From: Tannerella sp.
GTDB taxonomy: Bacteria > Bacteroidota > Bacteroidia > Bacteroidales > Tannerellaceae
Direction of reading: 5' to 3'
DNA: 35,058 nucleotides
NCBI GenBank assembly: GCA_031257565.1
Contig: JAIROL010000002.1
Span: forward strand, 1-35,058
The notes beneath the pieces are model-generated. The model ran no database searches and had not been told where the DNA came from. It saw nothing but the letters and a program-made list of their open reading frames with translations. A program made the translations under genes and the position numbers. Positions 14,666 through 25,600 of the stretch are shown here, one piece after another. The first letter of the stretch is position 1. Every line of letters begins with the position of its first letter.

Positions 14666-17600
14666 ACATCAAAAATTGTAGAAAAAAGAGCAAATCACTA
14701 CTGAGGAGTAAAAGCATATACGCTATACTTCGAGTATTAATGGTATTGTTTCTTTATGCCGGATCCATCCAAGTAGTAACGGCACAAAACAATACGAGGG
14801 AAATCACAGGAAAAGTGATTGATGAAAGTGGAGAAGCGATCATCGGCGCAAGTATAACGACCTCCGAAAACTCGATCGGAACGATTACCGATGGCGATGG
14901 TTTCTTCTCTCTAAAAGTATCTTCCAATACCGCCTTGAGTATTTCATACATAGGTTATTTGACAAAGAAAATAACTGTTGACGAAAAAAAACATTATGAA
15001 ATAGTATTGGTTGAAGACACTAAAATTCTGGATGAGGTAGTCGTGGTTGGTTACGGTATTCAGAAAAAGGCGACAATCACAGGTTCTGTTTCTGCGGTCA
15101 ATAGCGAACAATTGATGACAACCAAAAGCGCTAATATTCAAAATATGTTAACCGGCAAATTGCCGGGCGTACGGAACATCCAAAAGACTTCTGAGCCGGG
15201 TCAATTTACCAACCAATTTGATATTCGCGGACTGGGAAGCCCTTTGCTGATTGTAGATGGCGTGCCTCGTGGAGATTTGCCGCGTATGGATCCGAATGAT
15301 GTGGAGAGTATTTCCATACTGAAAGATGCATCGGCAGCCGTTTATGGCGTGCGTGCAGCTAATGGGGTGGTTTTAATAACTACCAAAAAGGGAGAAAAAG
15401 GAAAAGCAAAGATTGAATACTCGGCATATTATGGGATTCAAACGCCTGCCGAAATATTACGCCCGCTCGGGGCATGGGACAGGGCTATACTGGCAAATGA
15501 ACTCAAGATGAGAAGTACTACCGATCCGCAAGTAGAATACGATCAGGATTATTTCGATAGATTGTCAAGAGGAGAAATGCCTGACACTGACTGGTATGAT
15601 GCAATATTAAAAAACACGTCTCCACAGCAACAACATAATATATCGGTTAGCGGCGGTTCCGAAAAAGTGGATTATTACGTAAATTTAGGTTATACCGATC
15701 AAGGTAGTTTCTTCAGAACCAATTCGGCTAATTACAATCGTTACAACCTGAGAAGCAATCTGAACGCGCAAATCACCAGTGACCTGAAAGCCGGTATTAA
15801 GCTGAACATGATCATGGACGAAACCAACCGCCAACAGATGGGAAGTTGGGAAATATTCAAGATGCTTTGGCGTTCCAGACCGAACGACGCCCTGTATGCC
15901 AACAACACCGCCCCCTATTTCCAAAGACCCGGAGTGGAATGGAATCCGGCAGCGTCAATCGACCCCGACCTTACCGGATTTGTAAAGGACAAAAAGAATA
16001 TATTCCAGTCTAATATGTCTCTGGAATATACTGTCCCATTCATAAAAGGATTGACGGCAAAAGTGATGTACAGCTATGATAGAACATACAACGATAATAG
16101 CAGCTTCAGGAAAGAATATAATGAATACACCTACAATGCCGTCACCGAAATCTATGAAATAGCCTCGACGCGAAACAGCAAAACAGAATTGAGACGAGTA
16201 TTCAGTACCAGCTATTCCACGCTGTGGAATACGCAATTAAATTATGACGACACTTTTGCAGAAAAACATCATGTAGGCGCCTTGTTGTTATATGAAGAAA
16301 GTTATAGCCAGGGATACGATTTCAGCGCGAAACGTTTTTTTGATATTCCTATTCCTTATCTTTTCGCAGGCAGTTCTGAAAACCAGGAAGGAACCGGTAG
16401 CGGTTTAAGTGAAAACGCCTCTAAAGGATTGGTGGGAAGATTAGGTTATGATTATAGCGGAAAATATATAGCGGAGTTCTCTTTCCGTTATGACGGGTCC
16501 TCCAAATTCCCGAAAGGAAAACAATGGGGCTTCTTCCCAAGCGTATTATTAGCATACCGTATATCCGAAGAAGCTTTTATCCGGAATAATTTACCTTTTG
16601 TACAGAATCTGAAGCTAAGAGGTAGCTGGGGAAGACTTGGCGACGACGGGGCTTCACAGTTCCAGTTTATAGAAGGGTATGATTATCCGCAGTCGTTTCA
16701 CAACAGGACCACTCTCCCAAGAGGTTCCGTCTTTGGAAACACCTTTGTCAATGCGCTTGGATTCCGTGCCGCACCGAATCCCAATTTGACCTGGTATACC
16801 GCCGATATGCTTAATGCAGGTATTGATGTTGATCTTTGGAGCAGTCTGTTTGGCCTTTCAGTCGATTTTTTCCAACGAGACCGTGACGGATTATTGGATA
16901 CCCCGGCCATAACAGTACCTGCTACCTTTGGTACGGATATCTCGCAAGCCAATCTGAACGCCGACCGTACATCAGGATTTGAAGTGGAATTGCGGCATCG
17001 TAACAAAATAGACGATTTCATATACAACGTGACCGGTTCCATACAGATGACCCGAAGCATGTGGACCCGGAGGCTGACGTCCGGCCGCTCTAACTCTTAT
17101 GATTACTGGCGCAATAATTACATAGACCGTTATAAGGATATTTGGTTTGGGAAGGGCGTTAGTGGAACCTATCAGTCTTATGACGAAATAGCAAATTCTA
17201 TATATGCAGACGCAAACTCGCTTCCCGGCGACCCTGTTTATGAGGATTGGAACGGTGACGGCGTCATTGATGATCAGGATAAGTACCCCATTGCCACCAC
17301 AACCAATTCCGACAATAACGGAGGGCTTCCCGGTACCAACCTCAATAACGCCCGGAATTATCCTCTTATGAATTTCAGTCTGACGTTGGGAGGACAGTGG
17401 AAATGGATTGATCTCAACCTCTTATTTCAGGGAGCAGCCATGTCATATATAGGATATGGAGAACAATTGTTGAACCCGCTGACCTGGGATGGAAACGCCT
17501 TGGATCTTCTGTACGACAGGTGGCATCCGGTTGATCCGAATGCAGATCCGTATAACCCTAATACCCAATGGGTTTCGGGATACTATCCTTACGGATCGAA

Positions 17601-17862
17601 GAGGGCGGAAGAAACATCCAGCTTCAATCTGCAAAGTGGCGCTTATCTGCGTTTGAAAAGCGCTGAAATTGGTTTCACACTCCCCAAAAGCAGAGCTTTT
17701 GACCGCGTGGGAATCAAGGACCTGCGGCTATACGTCAATGCCTATAATTTATTGACAATCACAGGAGTCAGAGGACTAGACCCGGAAAAACCTACTGAAT
17801 CGTACGGTTATCTTTATCCATTGAGCAGAACTTATAATTTTGGCGGTTCAATCACTTTTTAA
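14662..17862 (+). CDS. SusC/RagA-family TonB-linked outer-membrane transporter
   Basis: The 1066-residue TonB-dependent transporter imports oligosaccharides across the outer membrane in partnership with SusD. In order: signal peptide (about 1-42, ILRVLMVLFLYAG ... VTAQ), carboxypeptidase-regulatory-like domain (about 47-118: REITGKVIDESGEAIIGASI, TDGDGFFSLKV, SISYIGYL), the SusC signature DEVVVVGYGIQKKATITGSV (124-143), and the plug domain (about 145-245: IQNMLTGKLPGV, LLIVDGVPRGD, ESISILKDASAAVYGVRAA, NGVVLITTKKG). A long barrel follows, ending TYNFGGSITF with the usual terminal aromatic. Length is normal for the family (about 1000-1100). It is the first gene of the glycan locus and is followed after 12 bp by susD. 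No sigma/anti-sigma pair or hybrid two-component regulator is adjacent in the window. Confidence 0.95.
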   Translation: MNIKNCRKKSKSLLRSKSIYAILRVLMVLFLYAGSIQVVTAQNNTREITGKVIDESGEAIIGASITTSENSIGTITDGDGFFSLKVSSNTALSISYIGYLTKKITVDEKKHYEIVLVEDTKILDEVVVVGYGIQKKATITGSVSAVNSEQLMTTKSANIQNMLTGKLPGVRNIQKTSEPGQFTNQFDIRGLGSPLLIVDGVPRGDLPRMDPNDVESISILKDASAAVYGVRAANGVVLITTKKGEKGKAKIEYSAYYGIQTPAEILRPLGAWDRAILANELKMRSTTDPQVEYDQDYFDRLSRGEMPDTDWYDAILKNTSPQQQHNISVSGGSEKVDYYVNLGYTDQGSFFRTNSANYNRYNLRSNLNAQITSDLKAGIKLNMIMDETNRQQMGSWEIFKMLWRSRPNDALYANNTAPYFQRPGVEWNPAASIDPDLTGFVKDKKNIFQSNMSLEYTVPFIKGLTAKVMYSYDRTYNDNSSFRKEYNEYTYNAVTEIYEIASTRNSKTELRRVFSTSYSTLWNTQLNYDDTFAEKHHVGALLLYEESYSQGYDFSAKRFFDIPIPYLFAGSSENQEGTGSGLSENASKGLVGRLGYDYSGKYIAEFSFRYDGSSKFPKGKQWGFFPSVLLAYRISEEAFIRNNLPFVQNLKLRGSWGRLGDDGASQFQFIEGYDYPQSFHNRTTLPRGSVFGNTFVNALGFRAAPNPNLTWYTADMLNAGIDVDLWSSLFGLSVDFFQRDRDGLLDTPAITVPATFGTDISQANLNADRTSGFEVELRHRNKIDDFIYNVTGSIQMTRSMWTRRLTSGRSNSYDYWRNNYIDRYKDIWFGKGVSGTYQSYDEIANSIYADANSLPGDPVYEDWNGDGVIDDQDKYPIATTTNSDNNGGLPGTNLNNARNYPLMNFSLTLGGQWKWIDLNLLFQGAAMSYIGYGEQLLNPLTWDGNALDLLYDRWHPVDPNADPYNPNTQWVSGYYPYGSKRAEETSSFNLQSGAYLRLKSAEIGFTLPKSRAFDRVGIKDLRLYVNAYNLLTITGVRGLDPEKPTESYGYLYPLSRTYNFGGSITF

Positions 17863-17866
17863 GGAG
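17861..17866 (+). promoter_or_regulatory. Strong Shine-Dalgarno for susD
   Basis: AAGGAG overlaps the susC stop codon and lies 8 nt before the ATG at 17875. Such a canonical site is unusual in this phylum and supports 17875 as the start, even though the ATG at 17899 gives the neater lipoprotein signal. Confidence 0.6.
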
Positions 17867-17874
17867 ATCGAATC

Positions 17875-20031
17875 ATGAACATACTAAAGATAGAAAAAAT
17901 GAAAAAAATACATTTGATAGCAGTCGCATTGCTTCTTTCTTTCAGTTGGTTGACGTCTTGTGTCGATCTGGACATTACGCCTACGTCGATTATTACCGAA
18001 GAAGATATATACAATGAAAATGGGATTAAAGCCTACATGGCCGGTATGTACAACTACTTGCCCATGGAAGACTTTAAATACGATACGAACAGTGATGGCC
18101 AGATTGGTGGCGGATACTATGTGACTAACGGTATCAGCGTCTGGAATTTCTGGAACTCTACCGGTGAAATGGTCAACCGGAACAACACGAATCTTCCGCT
18201 TCATCGCAGAGGCTACTGGAAGAGCGCCTTTCAGGTGATTCGTCGGGCAAATACCCTGATCAATAATTTGCCGAACTATCCGGCGCTGGCAACCCAGTCT
18301 AAAGCATGGATTGGCGAGGCCAGATTTATCAGGGCTTATGTTTATTTCCAACTGGCGAAACGTTACGGAGGTTTGCCGAAAATTTTTGAAGCGCAGACGC
18401 TTGATCCTAACGACGAATCCACTTTGTGGGTAGCCCGTGAAAGTCATGCCGCCACATACGATTTTATTCTGCAAGATCTGGATGAGGCTATTGAAAGCCT
18501 GCCGGAAACAAACGAGGCAGGCCGTGCCAATAAATATGTAGCAGCCACGATCAAGAGCCGCGCCGCCCTTCATGCCGCTACTACGGCCCGTTACGGCAGC
18601 ATGAAATTCCAAGACTGGGCAGTGGATGGGGTATTGCTTCAGGGTATACCGCAAGACAAAGCCAACGATTATTTTAAACAGGCATGGGACGCCGCCAAAC
18701 TGGTAGAAAGCGGTGGCAGATACGAACTTCACAGGGCTAATGTTAGCGATAAAACGGCTAATTATGCGGAAGTGTGGGAAAAATGCGATGAAAATAAGGA
18801 ATCTATATGGTTGCGCAAATTTGATTTCAATATGGCAGTACACTCCTATAACTCCATAATGTCTCCCCCTCGTATGTGTACTGAAGGTGGCGACCGTTTC
18901 AATCCTACTCTCGACTGGGTGGAATTGTTCGATGGACTGCCGCTTGATGAAAAAGGTAACTTTAGCGCTTTTGACGAAAACGGCAATTACATTGTATATG
19001 ATAACAGCCAGCAACTGTGGGAAGGCGCTGAACCGAGGCTCAGAGCAAATATCCTGATTCCCGGAAACCTCTACAAGGGAGGAATAAAACTTGATGTGCG
19101 CGCCGGTATTATTAAGGAGCAATATGATCCGGCAGTAGACAGGTTTAAGAAGTTTACTGTTGATGACGGAAAAGAAAGACAAGGTCTTAACTCGGGATCG
19201 GTGTGGAACAGGGCGGAATATCCGGCCGGTAATCCTTTCCGGGAGAGAACTGTCTTCGACTGGTCGACACAGCCGTCAGCCATCCAAAATGATCCTTATG
19301 TGCGTTCGGATGGAGTTAAGATTTTCAAGAATGGATTGGACGGACCGAGGGTGACCGGTACTACCACTACCTCTAATACGGTAACCGGATTTTTCGGACG
19401 TAAACATTTGAACATTACCCTTCCAAAAGGCGAAACGGTGAATAATACTTCTACCCAGTCATGGATTGAAGCAAGGTACGCCGAAGTGTTGCTCAACCGC
19501 GCCGAAGCGGCCATAGAGTTGGCGCAGGGCGGCGTAACATTATATAATGAGGCAAATATGCTGGAAGACGCTTTCAACTGTATTAACGACATACGCGACC
19601 GCGCCGGAGCCAATCCCTTAACCGATTTGTCGGAACTTTCCACAGAGCCGGCTTATACCCGATGGGCTAATCAGGGACCGAAAGGACAAGGCGCATTTGT
19701 GGAAGCTCCCAACAGGGCCTTACAGATTGTGCGCGTGGAAAGATACAAGGAACTGGCATTCGAAAGCAAAATCTATTGGGACCTGCTCCGCTGGTTTACT
19801 TTCGATACTCAGATCAGGCAGTATTTCAGAAGAGGATTGTATCCGATTATGTATGCTAAGGGTGCGACGGTAGATGAAAACGGTATCCCCAACGGAAAAT
19901 ACATCTATGACGCAAAATCTGCCGACGAAGCAGCCGGATTAGTCACTTTCAGCGTGAATAATTATTATGAAGGTATTCCAACGGATGAGTTGAAGAATAA
20001 TCCTTTGCTGCAAAAGAACAGAAATCAATAA
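17875..20031 (+). CDS. SusD/RagB-family glycan-binding outer-membrane lipoprotein
   Basis: The 718-residue surface lipoprotein (710 from the internal ATG at 17899) caps the SusC barrel and binds the glycan. The lipoprotein signal is MKKIHLIAVALLLSFSWLTS followed by the acylated Cys (lipobox LTSC). Family features are the N-terminal LDITPTSIITEEDIY, a tetratricopeptide-like helical region (AFQVIRRANTLINNLPNY, AKAWIGEARFIRAYVYFQLA-type helix with KRYGGLP), and the C-terminal IEARYAEVLLNRAEAAIE, INDIRDRAGANPL and VRVERYKELAFESKIYWDLL RW segment. It is somewhat longer than the family average (500-650). The gene lies 12 bp after susC and the pair defines the polysaccharide-utilization locus. Confidence 0.95.
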   Translation: MNILKIEKMKKIHLIAVALLLSFSWLTSCVDLDITPTSIITEEDIYNENGIKAYMAGMYNYLPMEDFKYDTNSDGQIGGGYYVTNGISVWNFWNSTGEMVNRNNTNLPLHRRGYWKSAFQVIRRANTLINNLPNYPALATQSKAWIGEARFIRAYVYFQLAKRYGGLPKIFEAQTLDPNDESTLWVARESHAATYDFILQDLDEAIESLPETNEAGRANKYVAATIKSRAALHAATTARYGSMKFQDWAVDGVLLQGIPQDKANDYFKQAWDAAKLVESGGRYELHRANVSDKTANYAEVWEKCDENKESIWLRKFDFNMAVHSYNSIMSPPRMCTEGGDRFNPTLDWVELFDGLPLDEKGNFSAFDENGNYIVYDNSQQLWEGAEPRLRANILIPGNLYKGGIKLDVRAGIIKEQYDPAVDRFKKFTVDDGKERQGLNSGSVWNRAEYPAGNPFRERTVFDWSTQPSAIQNDPYVRSDGVKIFKNGLDGPRVTGTTTTSNTVTGFFGRKHLNITLPKGETVNNTSTQSWIEARYAEVLLNRAEAAIELAQGGVTLYNEANMLEDAFNCINDIRDRAGANPLTDLSELSTEPAYTRWANQGPKGQGAFVEAPNRALQIVRVERYKELAFESKIYWDLLRWFTFDTQIRQYFRRGLYPIMYAKGATVDENGIPNGKYIYDAKSADEAAGLVTFSVNNYYEGIPTDELKNNPLLQKNRNQ

Positions 20032-20141
20032 TTTAAAAAACAATAATATGAAACGAACAGGCAAAACGGCTTGCGCCAAAGAGAATGAATATGCTGTGAG
20101 TTCCATGTTACCTTAATGTTAAAAAAATAAATAATGTACTC

Positions 20142-20912
20142 ATGAAAATATTAAGCAAATATATCGTCTCCCTTCTCTGCTGTATACTGGTCGTATCCTG
20201 TGAAATAGATAATTATGACGGGCCGGACGCTACTATACAAGGAACGCTTTATGATCATAACGGACAGCCGTTACAGGTGAATCAGGGATCGGCTTACATC
20301 CGGGCGAGAGAAGTTAGCTGGGCAAAAAACAATGAAACTAATTTTGTCGGAAACCAGACATTGAAAGTACAACAAGATGGGACTTACCGGAATACTAAAT
20401 GGTTTTCCGGAGAATATCGTATGATGCCTTATGCCGGTAACTTCTACCCTTATGACGATGAGAAACAGGATACCGACGACGCCGGCGATCTGGTACAGAT
20501 ATCAGGCGCTACTACCAAAGATTTCACAGTGACCCCCTACCTGACCATTGAATGGATGAAAAAACCTGCGATGACTTCGGATAATTATCTGGAGTGTTCC
20601 GTTCGTTTTAAAAGGAATCAGAAGGCCGGATATGAAATGCCCGATGTAAGGGAAGCCTGGTTACGCGTATCACGTTCGGTTAATGCAGCGGCAGCCGACG
20701 GACAATATTTCAAGGTCAAAATGGATTTGACCAACGACATGGAAGGTCAGGAAGTAAATTTCCGGACAGATATACCATTGAAATATACCGGTACTGACTA
20801 CTGGATTCGTGTTCAAATGGACTGTAAAGCGGCTGCCGGAAAGCCTGAGACCAACTATCCGGGTATAGGAGCCGCTAATTATACGACCATTGAAAAGATA
20901 CATGTCCCATAA
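20142..20912 (+). CDS. DUF3823 lipoprotein (SusE-position surface glycan-binding protein)
   Basis: The 256-residue protein has a lipoprotein signal (MKILSKYIVSLLCCILVVS then Cys20). DUF3823 members occupy the position of SusE/SusF behind SusD in Bacteroidota glycan loci and are thought to be surface glycan-binding proteins. The N-terminal half resembles a carboxypeptidase-regulatory-like fold (ATIQGTLYDHNGQPLQVNQG, TLKVQQDGTYRNTKWFSGEY). A second beta-rich half follows (FTVTPYLTIEW, LECSVRFKRNQKAGYEMPDV, REAWLRVSRSVN, YWIRVQMDCK). There is no catalytic motif. It starts 110 bp after susD, and the gap holds only a 22-codon ORF of doubtful value. The gene is followed by the large heptad inverted repeat. 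Confidence 0.8.
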   Translation: MKILSKYIVSLLCCILVVSCEIDNYDGPDATIQGTLYDHNGQPLQVNQGSAYIRAREVSWAKNNETNFVGNQTLKVQQDGTYRNTKWFSGEYRMMPYAGNFYPYDDEKQDTDDAGDLVQISGATTKDFTVTPYLTIEWMKKPAMTSDNYLECSVRFKRNQKAGYEMPDVREAWLRVSRSVNAAAADGQYFKVKMDLTNDMEGQEVNFRTDIPLKYTGTDYWIRVQMDCKAAAGKPETNYPGIGAANYTTIEKIHVP

Positions 20913-20932
20913 AAATTGTCTACGTGATAAAA

Positions 20933-21148
20933 GTGATAAGTAATAAGTAATAAGTGGTAAGTGGTAAGTGGTAAGTAATAAGTGATAAGTAATAAGTGAT
21001 AAGCAGGCTAACGTCGGCACATACTATAACGCCTTAATCATAAGACAAAAGTCAAAAAAACAGCCGGCGTCAGCCGACTTACAACTTACAACTTACAACT
21101 TTCAACTTTCAACTTTCAACTTTCAACTTACAATTTTCAACTTACAAA
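20933..21148. repeat. Symmetric inverted repeat built from 10 + 10 heptads
   Basis: The left arm holds ten consecutive 7-bp units GTRRTAA (20933-21002), a 3-bp spacer, and GGCTAACGTCGGC (21006-21018). The right arm mirrors it: GCCGGCGTCAGCC (21063-21075), a 3-bp spacer, and ten units of TTACAAC/TTTCAAC type (21079-21148). The 13-bp inner stems pair with two G-U positions. GTGGTAA and TTACAAC pair in 6 of 7 positions. The centre (21019-21062) is 44 bp. Read as RNA it would give a hairpin of about 86 positions per arm between the DUF3823 gene and the esterase gene, so it could affect mRNA stability or separate expression of the two operon halves. Function is not known. Confidence 0.85.
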
Positions 21149-21180
21149 CCCAAAGAGATTAAAAAATAAAACATTCCTGT

Positions 21181-22623
21181 ATGAAAAATAACATATTGAT
21201 CATGGCAGTCAGCTTTTTCTGCTTTATATTCAACGCTTATCCTAAAATAACATTACCAACCATATTGGATGACAATATGGTCTTGCAACAAAAAGCGAAT
21301 ATAAAATTATGGGGAGACGCGCGTCCCGATTCCAAAATTGAAATAAAACCGTCATGGACGGATAAAACATATTCTGTATTATGCCATTCAGACGGGAAAT
21401 GGGAGCGCCTGATTCCGACTCCTGAAGCCGGCGGCCCCTACGAAATTCATCTTAGCGACGGAGAAAAGCTTATACTGAAGAATATTTTAATAGGAGAAGT
21501 CTGGTTTTGCTCCGGACAATCGAACATGGAAATGCCCATGAGAGGATTCGATCGGCAACCCGTGGAAAATACAAACAACGTCATTGCCAAAGCAAAACCG
21601 TCTACCCCGATAAGAATGTACACTACCGATTCGGAGAATGGCAGATGGGTGCGTCAGTTTAATAAGCGGCCACAGACAGACTGCAAGGGTAAATGGTTGA
21701 ATAATTCTCCTGAAAACGTGGCTAATATAAGCGCCCCGGCTTATTTCTTTGCGCAATATATACAGGAAGTTCTGAGCGTTCCTGTGGGTATTATCGTTTC
21801 TTCCTGGGGAGGTTCTAAAGTAGAAGCCTGGATGAGCAAAGAGGCTTTAGAACCTTTCAAAGAAATTGATTTGTCTCATCTTTTGAATGATAAGGAGATT
21901 AAAAATCCCACAAGTACTCCCGCTGCGTTATACAATGCGAAAGTTGCTCCTTTAACGAATTTTGTAATAAAAGGATTTCTTTGGTATCAGGGAGAAAGTA
22001 ATCGGGATAATGCGGATTTATACAAGAGGTTGGTTCCTGCATTTGTTGCGGATTTAAGAAAGAAATGGAATGTCGGGGATTTCCCGTTTTATTTTGTGCA
22101 AATCGCGCCGTTCAATTATGAAGGGCCGGATGGTACGTCTTCTGCAAAACTGCAAGAAGTACAGCTTCAACACATGAAAGAAATTCCTAATTCGGGAATG
22201 GTGACAACATTGGATATCGGACATCCTTTTTTTATTCATCCGGTGGATAAAAAGACTGTTGGAGAACGGCTTGCCTATTGGGCTTTAGGTAATACTTATC
22301 ATTTGAAAGGCTTTGGCTATAAACCGATCATTTATAAATCGATGGAGATTTCCACAGGAAAGATATATATTGATTTTGACAATGCACAACGTGGGATTTG
22401 TCCGATGTGGACTCAATTAAAAGGATTCGAAATAGCAGGAGAAGACCGGATATTCTATCCGGCAAAAGCCGAAATTGAAACTAAGACGGCTCGTCTGGCT
22501 GTATCAAGTGAAAAGGTAACTGCTCCCGTCGCTGTGAGGTATGCTTACAAAAATTATGCTGAAGCAAGCATTTTTGGGATTGATGGAATTCCCGTCGCAC
22601 CATTCAGAACAGACAACTGGTAA
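21181..22623 (+). CDS. SASA-domain sialate O-acetylesterase-like carbohydrate esterase
   Basis: The 480-residue protein has an N-terminal hydrophobic signal (NNILIMAVSFFCFIFNAYP). The SGNH-type esterase fold is marked by GEVWFCSGQSNMEMPM (nucleophile Ser114), PVGIIVSSWGGSKVEAWMS with the oxyanion region, FLWYQGESNRDNADLY, and TTLDIGHPFFIHPVDKK carrying the catalytic Asp/His pair. The N-terminal beta-sandwich (LPTILDDNMVLQQKANIKLW) and the C-terminal beta domain match the usual sialate O-acetylesterase layout. Family members remove acetyl esters from sialic acids but also from xylan and other glycans; nothing else here points to sialic acid, so deacetylation of the locus's own glycan is likelier. 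It begins 32 bp after the heptad repeat. Confidence 0.88.
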   Translation: MKNNILIMAVSFFCFIFNAYPKITLPTILDDNMVLQQKANIKLWGDARPDSKIEIKPSWTDKTYSVLCHSDGKWERLIPTPEAGGPYEIHLSDGEKLILKNILIGEVWFCSGQSNMEMPMRGFDRQPVENTNNVIAKAKPSTPIRMYTTDSENGRWVRQFNKRPQTDCKGKWLNNSPENVANISAPAYFFAQYIQEVLSVPVGIIVSSWGGSKVEAWMSKEALEPFKEIDLSHLLNDKEIKNPTSTPAALYNAKVAPLTNFVIKGFLWYQGESNRDNADLYKRLVPAFVADLRKKWNVGDFPFYFVQIAPFNYEGPDGTSSAKLQEVQLQHMKEIPNSGMVTTLDIGHPFFIHPVDKKTVGERLAYWALGNTYHLKGFGYKPIIYKSMEISTGKIYIDFDNAQRGICPMWTQLKGFEIAGEDRIFYPAKAEIETKTARLAVSSEKVTAPVAVRYAYKNYAEASIFGIDGIPVAPFRTDNW

Positions 22624-22664
22624 ACGAATAAAGGCAACTGAAAGGCCGAAAATGTAATTATAAA

Positions 22665-25600
22665 ATGATTGGAAAACGAATATTGAATAAAATTACTCTT
22701 CTATTGATTGCTTTCGCATATCAAATCACATTTGCCTATGCCCGGAAGTATACAGATTATGTTGATCCGTATATAGGTTCGGGAGGTCATGGCCATGTTT
22801 TTGTCGGAGCAAGCGTCCCTTATGGCGCCGTTCAGGTTGGTCCTTCCAATTTTTTCAAAGGCTGGGACTGGTGTTCCGGATATAATTATCGGGATAGTGT
22901 GATAATCGGTTTTCCGCAGCTGCATTTGAGCGGAACAGGTATCGGCGATTTGGGAGATGTACTCATCATGCCTTACATGGGTGATGTAAAACTTGATAAA
23001 GGCAAAGAAACCGAACGCTACAGTGGTTATGCTTCCAGGTTTTCTCATGCAAACGAGGTCGTAAAACCAGGTTATTACAGCGTGAAATTAGATGATTATA
23101 ATATCGATGTGGAACTTACCGCTACAGAACGTGTAGGATTCCATAAATACACATTTCCGGAAGGAGGAAGCGCCCGTATCATTATTGATCTGAAAGACGG
23201 TATTAATGATAAATCGGTCGATACCTATATCGAATGGGTCGATAAATATACCATTAAAGGTTATCGCTCGTCGGAAGGCTGGGCGAAAAGACAACAAGTA
23301 TTCTTTACTGTTAAATCGTCTGTTCCGATCAATCACTTTTCTGTTTATGAGGACAAAGAGCCGGTCAAAGGGAAAAAAGCGAAAGGAGCGTCCACTAAAG
23401 GCCTGATCAGTTTTGAAAAGTCTCCCGGAATCGTATTCCTAAAGGTTGGCATCTCTCCCGTAAGTTCGGATAATGCGCTTAAGAATATCCGGTCGGAAAT
23501 TCCAAAATGGGATTTTGAAGAAATAGCCAAGCGAGCCGATGAAAAATGGAACAAAGAACTATCTAAGATCGATGTGGAAACAAAAAACGAGGCCGGTAAA
23601 CGGATTTTTTACACAGCCATGTATCATTCGATGATACATCCCTCTTTATTCAGCGATTCTAATGGAGAATACAGAGGAGCGGATTGGAATGTCTATAAAG
23701 ATCCCGGTTTTGACAATTATACCATATTTTCCCTCTGGGACGCCTATCGTGCGGCGCACCCTTTATATACGATCATTGACCCGAAACGGACAGCAGATTT
23801 CGTTAACAGTATGCTGACTGTATTCGACCAAACAGGTATGCTCCCCATCTGGCGTCTGCAAGGATATGATACCGGTACAATGGTTGGGGTTAATAGCTTC
23901 CAGGTCATTTCCGAAGCATATATGAAAGGAATAAAAGGATTCGATCCTGTTCGGGCATTCAATGCGCTTAAAACTTCTGCGATGAGCGATGTACGTGGAT
24001 TGGATTTCGACCGGGACTTCAAAGCCATCCCTTCAGACGTAATGAGGAATCGTCCGGTAGCGACGGCTCTCGAATATGCCATTGGAACGGCAAGCATTGC
24101 TTTAATGGCAAAGAAAATGGGCAAAATGGAAGAATATGAATATTTTAAAAAGCGATCGGGAAATTATAAACTTTATTATGATGAAGAAGTCGGTTTTATA
24201 AGAGGTAAAATGAAGAACGGAGAATGGAACCCGGTTTTCGATCCGATAAAATCCAAAAGACCATATGCTACGGACTATGCGGAAGGAAATGCATGGCAAT
24301 ACCTTTGGCTTGCTCCACACGATATTTACGGTTTAATGGATATGTTAGGCGGAGAAAATATTTTCACCGACAGATTAGATACATTCTTCTCTCTCGAATT
24401 TGATCCTTCCGATCCGGATGTTTTGATTGACCTGACGGGAAATATAGGACAATACGCCCACGGAAATGAACCGAGTCATCATATCGCCTATACGTATGCT
24501 TACGCTGGTCAACAATGGAAAAGCGCGCGCCTTTCACGCCATATTATGAATAAATTCTATACCGATAAACCTGATGGAATTATCGGAAATGAAGATTGCG
24601 GACAAATGTCGGCTTGGTATATCCTTTCTTCTTTGGGCTTCTATCCGGTATTTACAGCTTCAGGCGAATATGTAATCGGAAGTCCGATTTTTGACAAATC
24701 AACTATCAATCTGGAAAACGGGAAAAAATTCACAATAGAAACTATCCATAATTCTCCTGAAAACATTTATATTCAATCTGTTGAGTTGAATGGGGAAAAT
24801 TATCCATATACAAGTTTCAATCATCAGGATATTGTAAACGGAAGCTCCATGAAAATCGTGATGGGAAATAAACCGAATTACGACTATGGTAAAAATCATG
24901 CCCGCCGTCCGGAATCCGGAGGAAACGAGAAAATAGTAACAAAACCCTTTTCTCATCCGGGAATGATTCAAAGCAAAGAAGACATGGAATACATGAAACA
25001 ACAGGTCCTGGCAGGAAAAGAACCCTGGAAAACCGCATTCGAGAATCTGAAAAAAGAAAGTCCTCTTGATTTCAAACCTAAACCGGTTACTCATATATCC
25101 GTAGGCCCTTACGGAGCTAACAGTATAGGAGGAAGGGAGTATAGCTCAAGCGCCACGGCGGCATATAACCATGCTTTAATGTGGTATGTCACAGGCGATA
25201 AAGCCTATGCGAACAAAGCGATAGAAATCCTGAATGCCTGGTCTTATCGCTTGTGGGATTTCGACGCCAACGACGCAAAATTAAACGTGGGACTAAGCGG
25301 ACCGAAATTCCTTAATGCCGCCGAAATTATGAAACATACCGGTTCCGGATGGACTGAAAAAGACATAGAACAATTCAAACGATTGGTTATGACTGTATTT
25401 TATCCCACTATCAAGGATTTCTTTACAGAAGCAAATGGAAACTGGGACGCATCAATCATCTATACCCTGTTTTGTATCGGGGTATTTATGGACAATCACG
25501 AAATATTTAATCGTGGAGTAGACCGTTATTACTATGGAGTCGGCAATTCCGGCATCACAAAATACATTTATCCGACCGGACAAAGCCAGGAAACTACCCG

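Noticed and set aside
17884..19182. 432-codon open frame antisense to susD
   Set aside because: The plus strand is an unambiguous SusD. The antisense translation has no recognisable motif, and its length comes from codon usage of the real gene.
20048..20116. 22-codon ORF between susD and the DUF3823 gene
   Set aside because: It is short, has no recognisable content and nothing marks it as translated.
20933..21148. Heptad arrays considered as a CRISPR array
   Set aside because: Units are 7 bp with no spacers, no cas genes are nearby, and the second array is the mirror image of the first.
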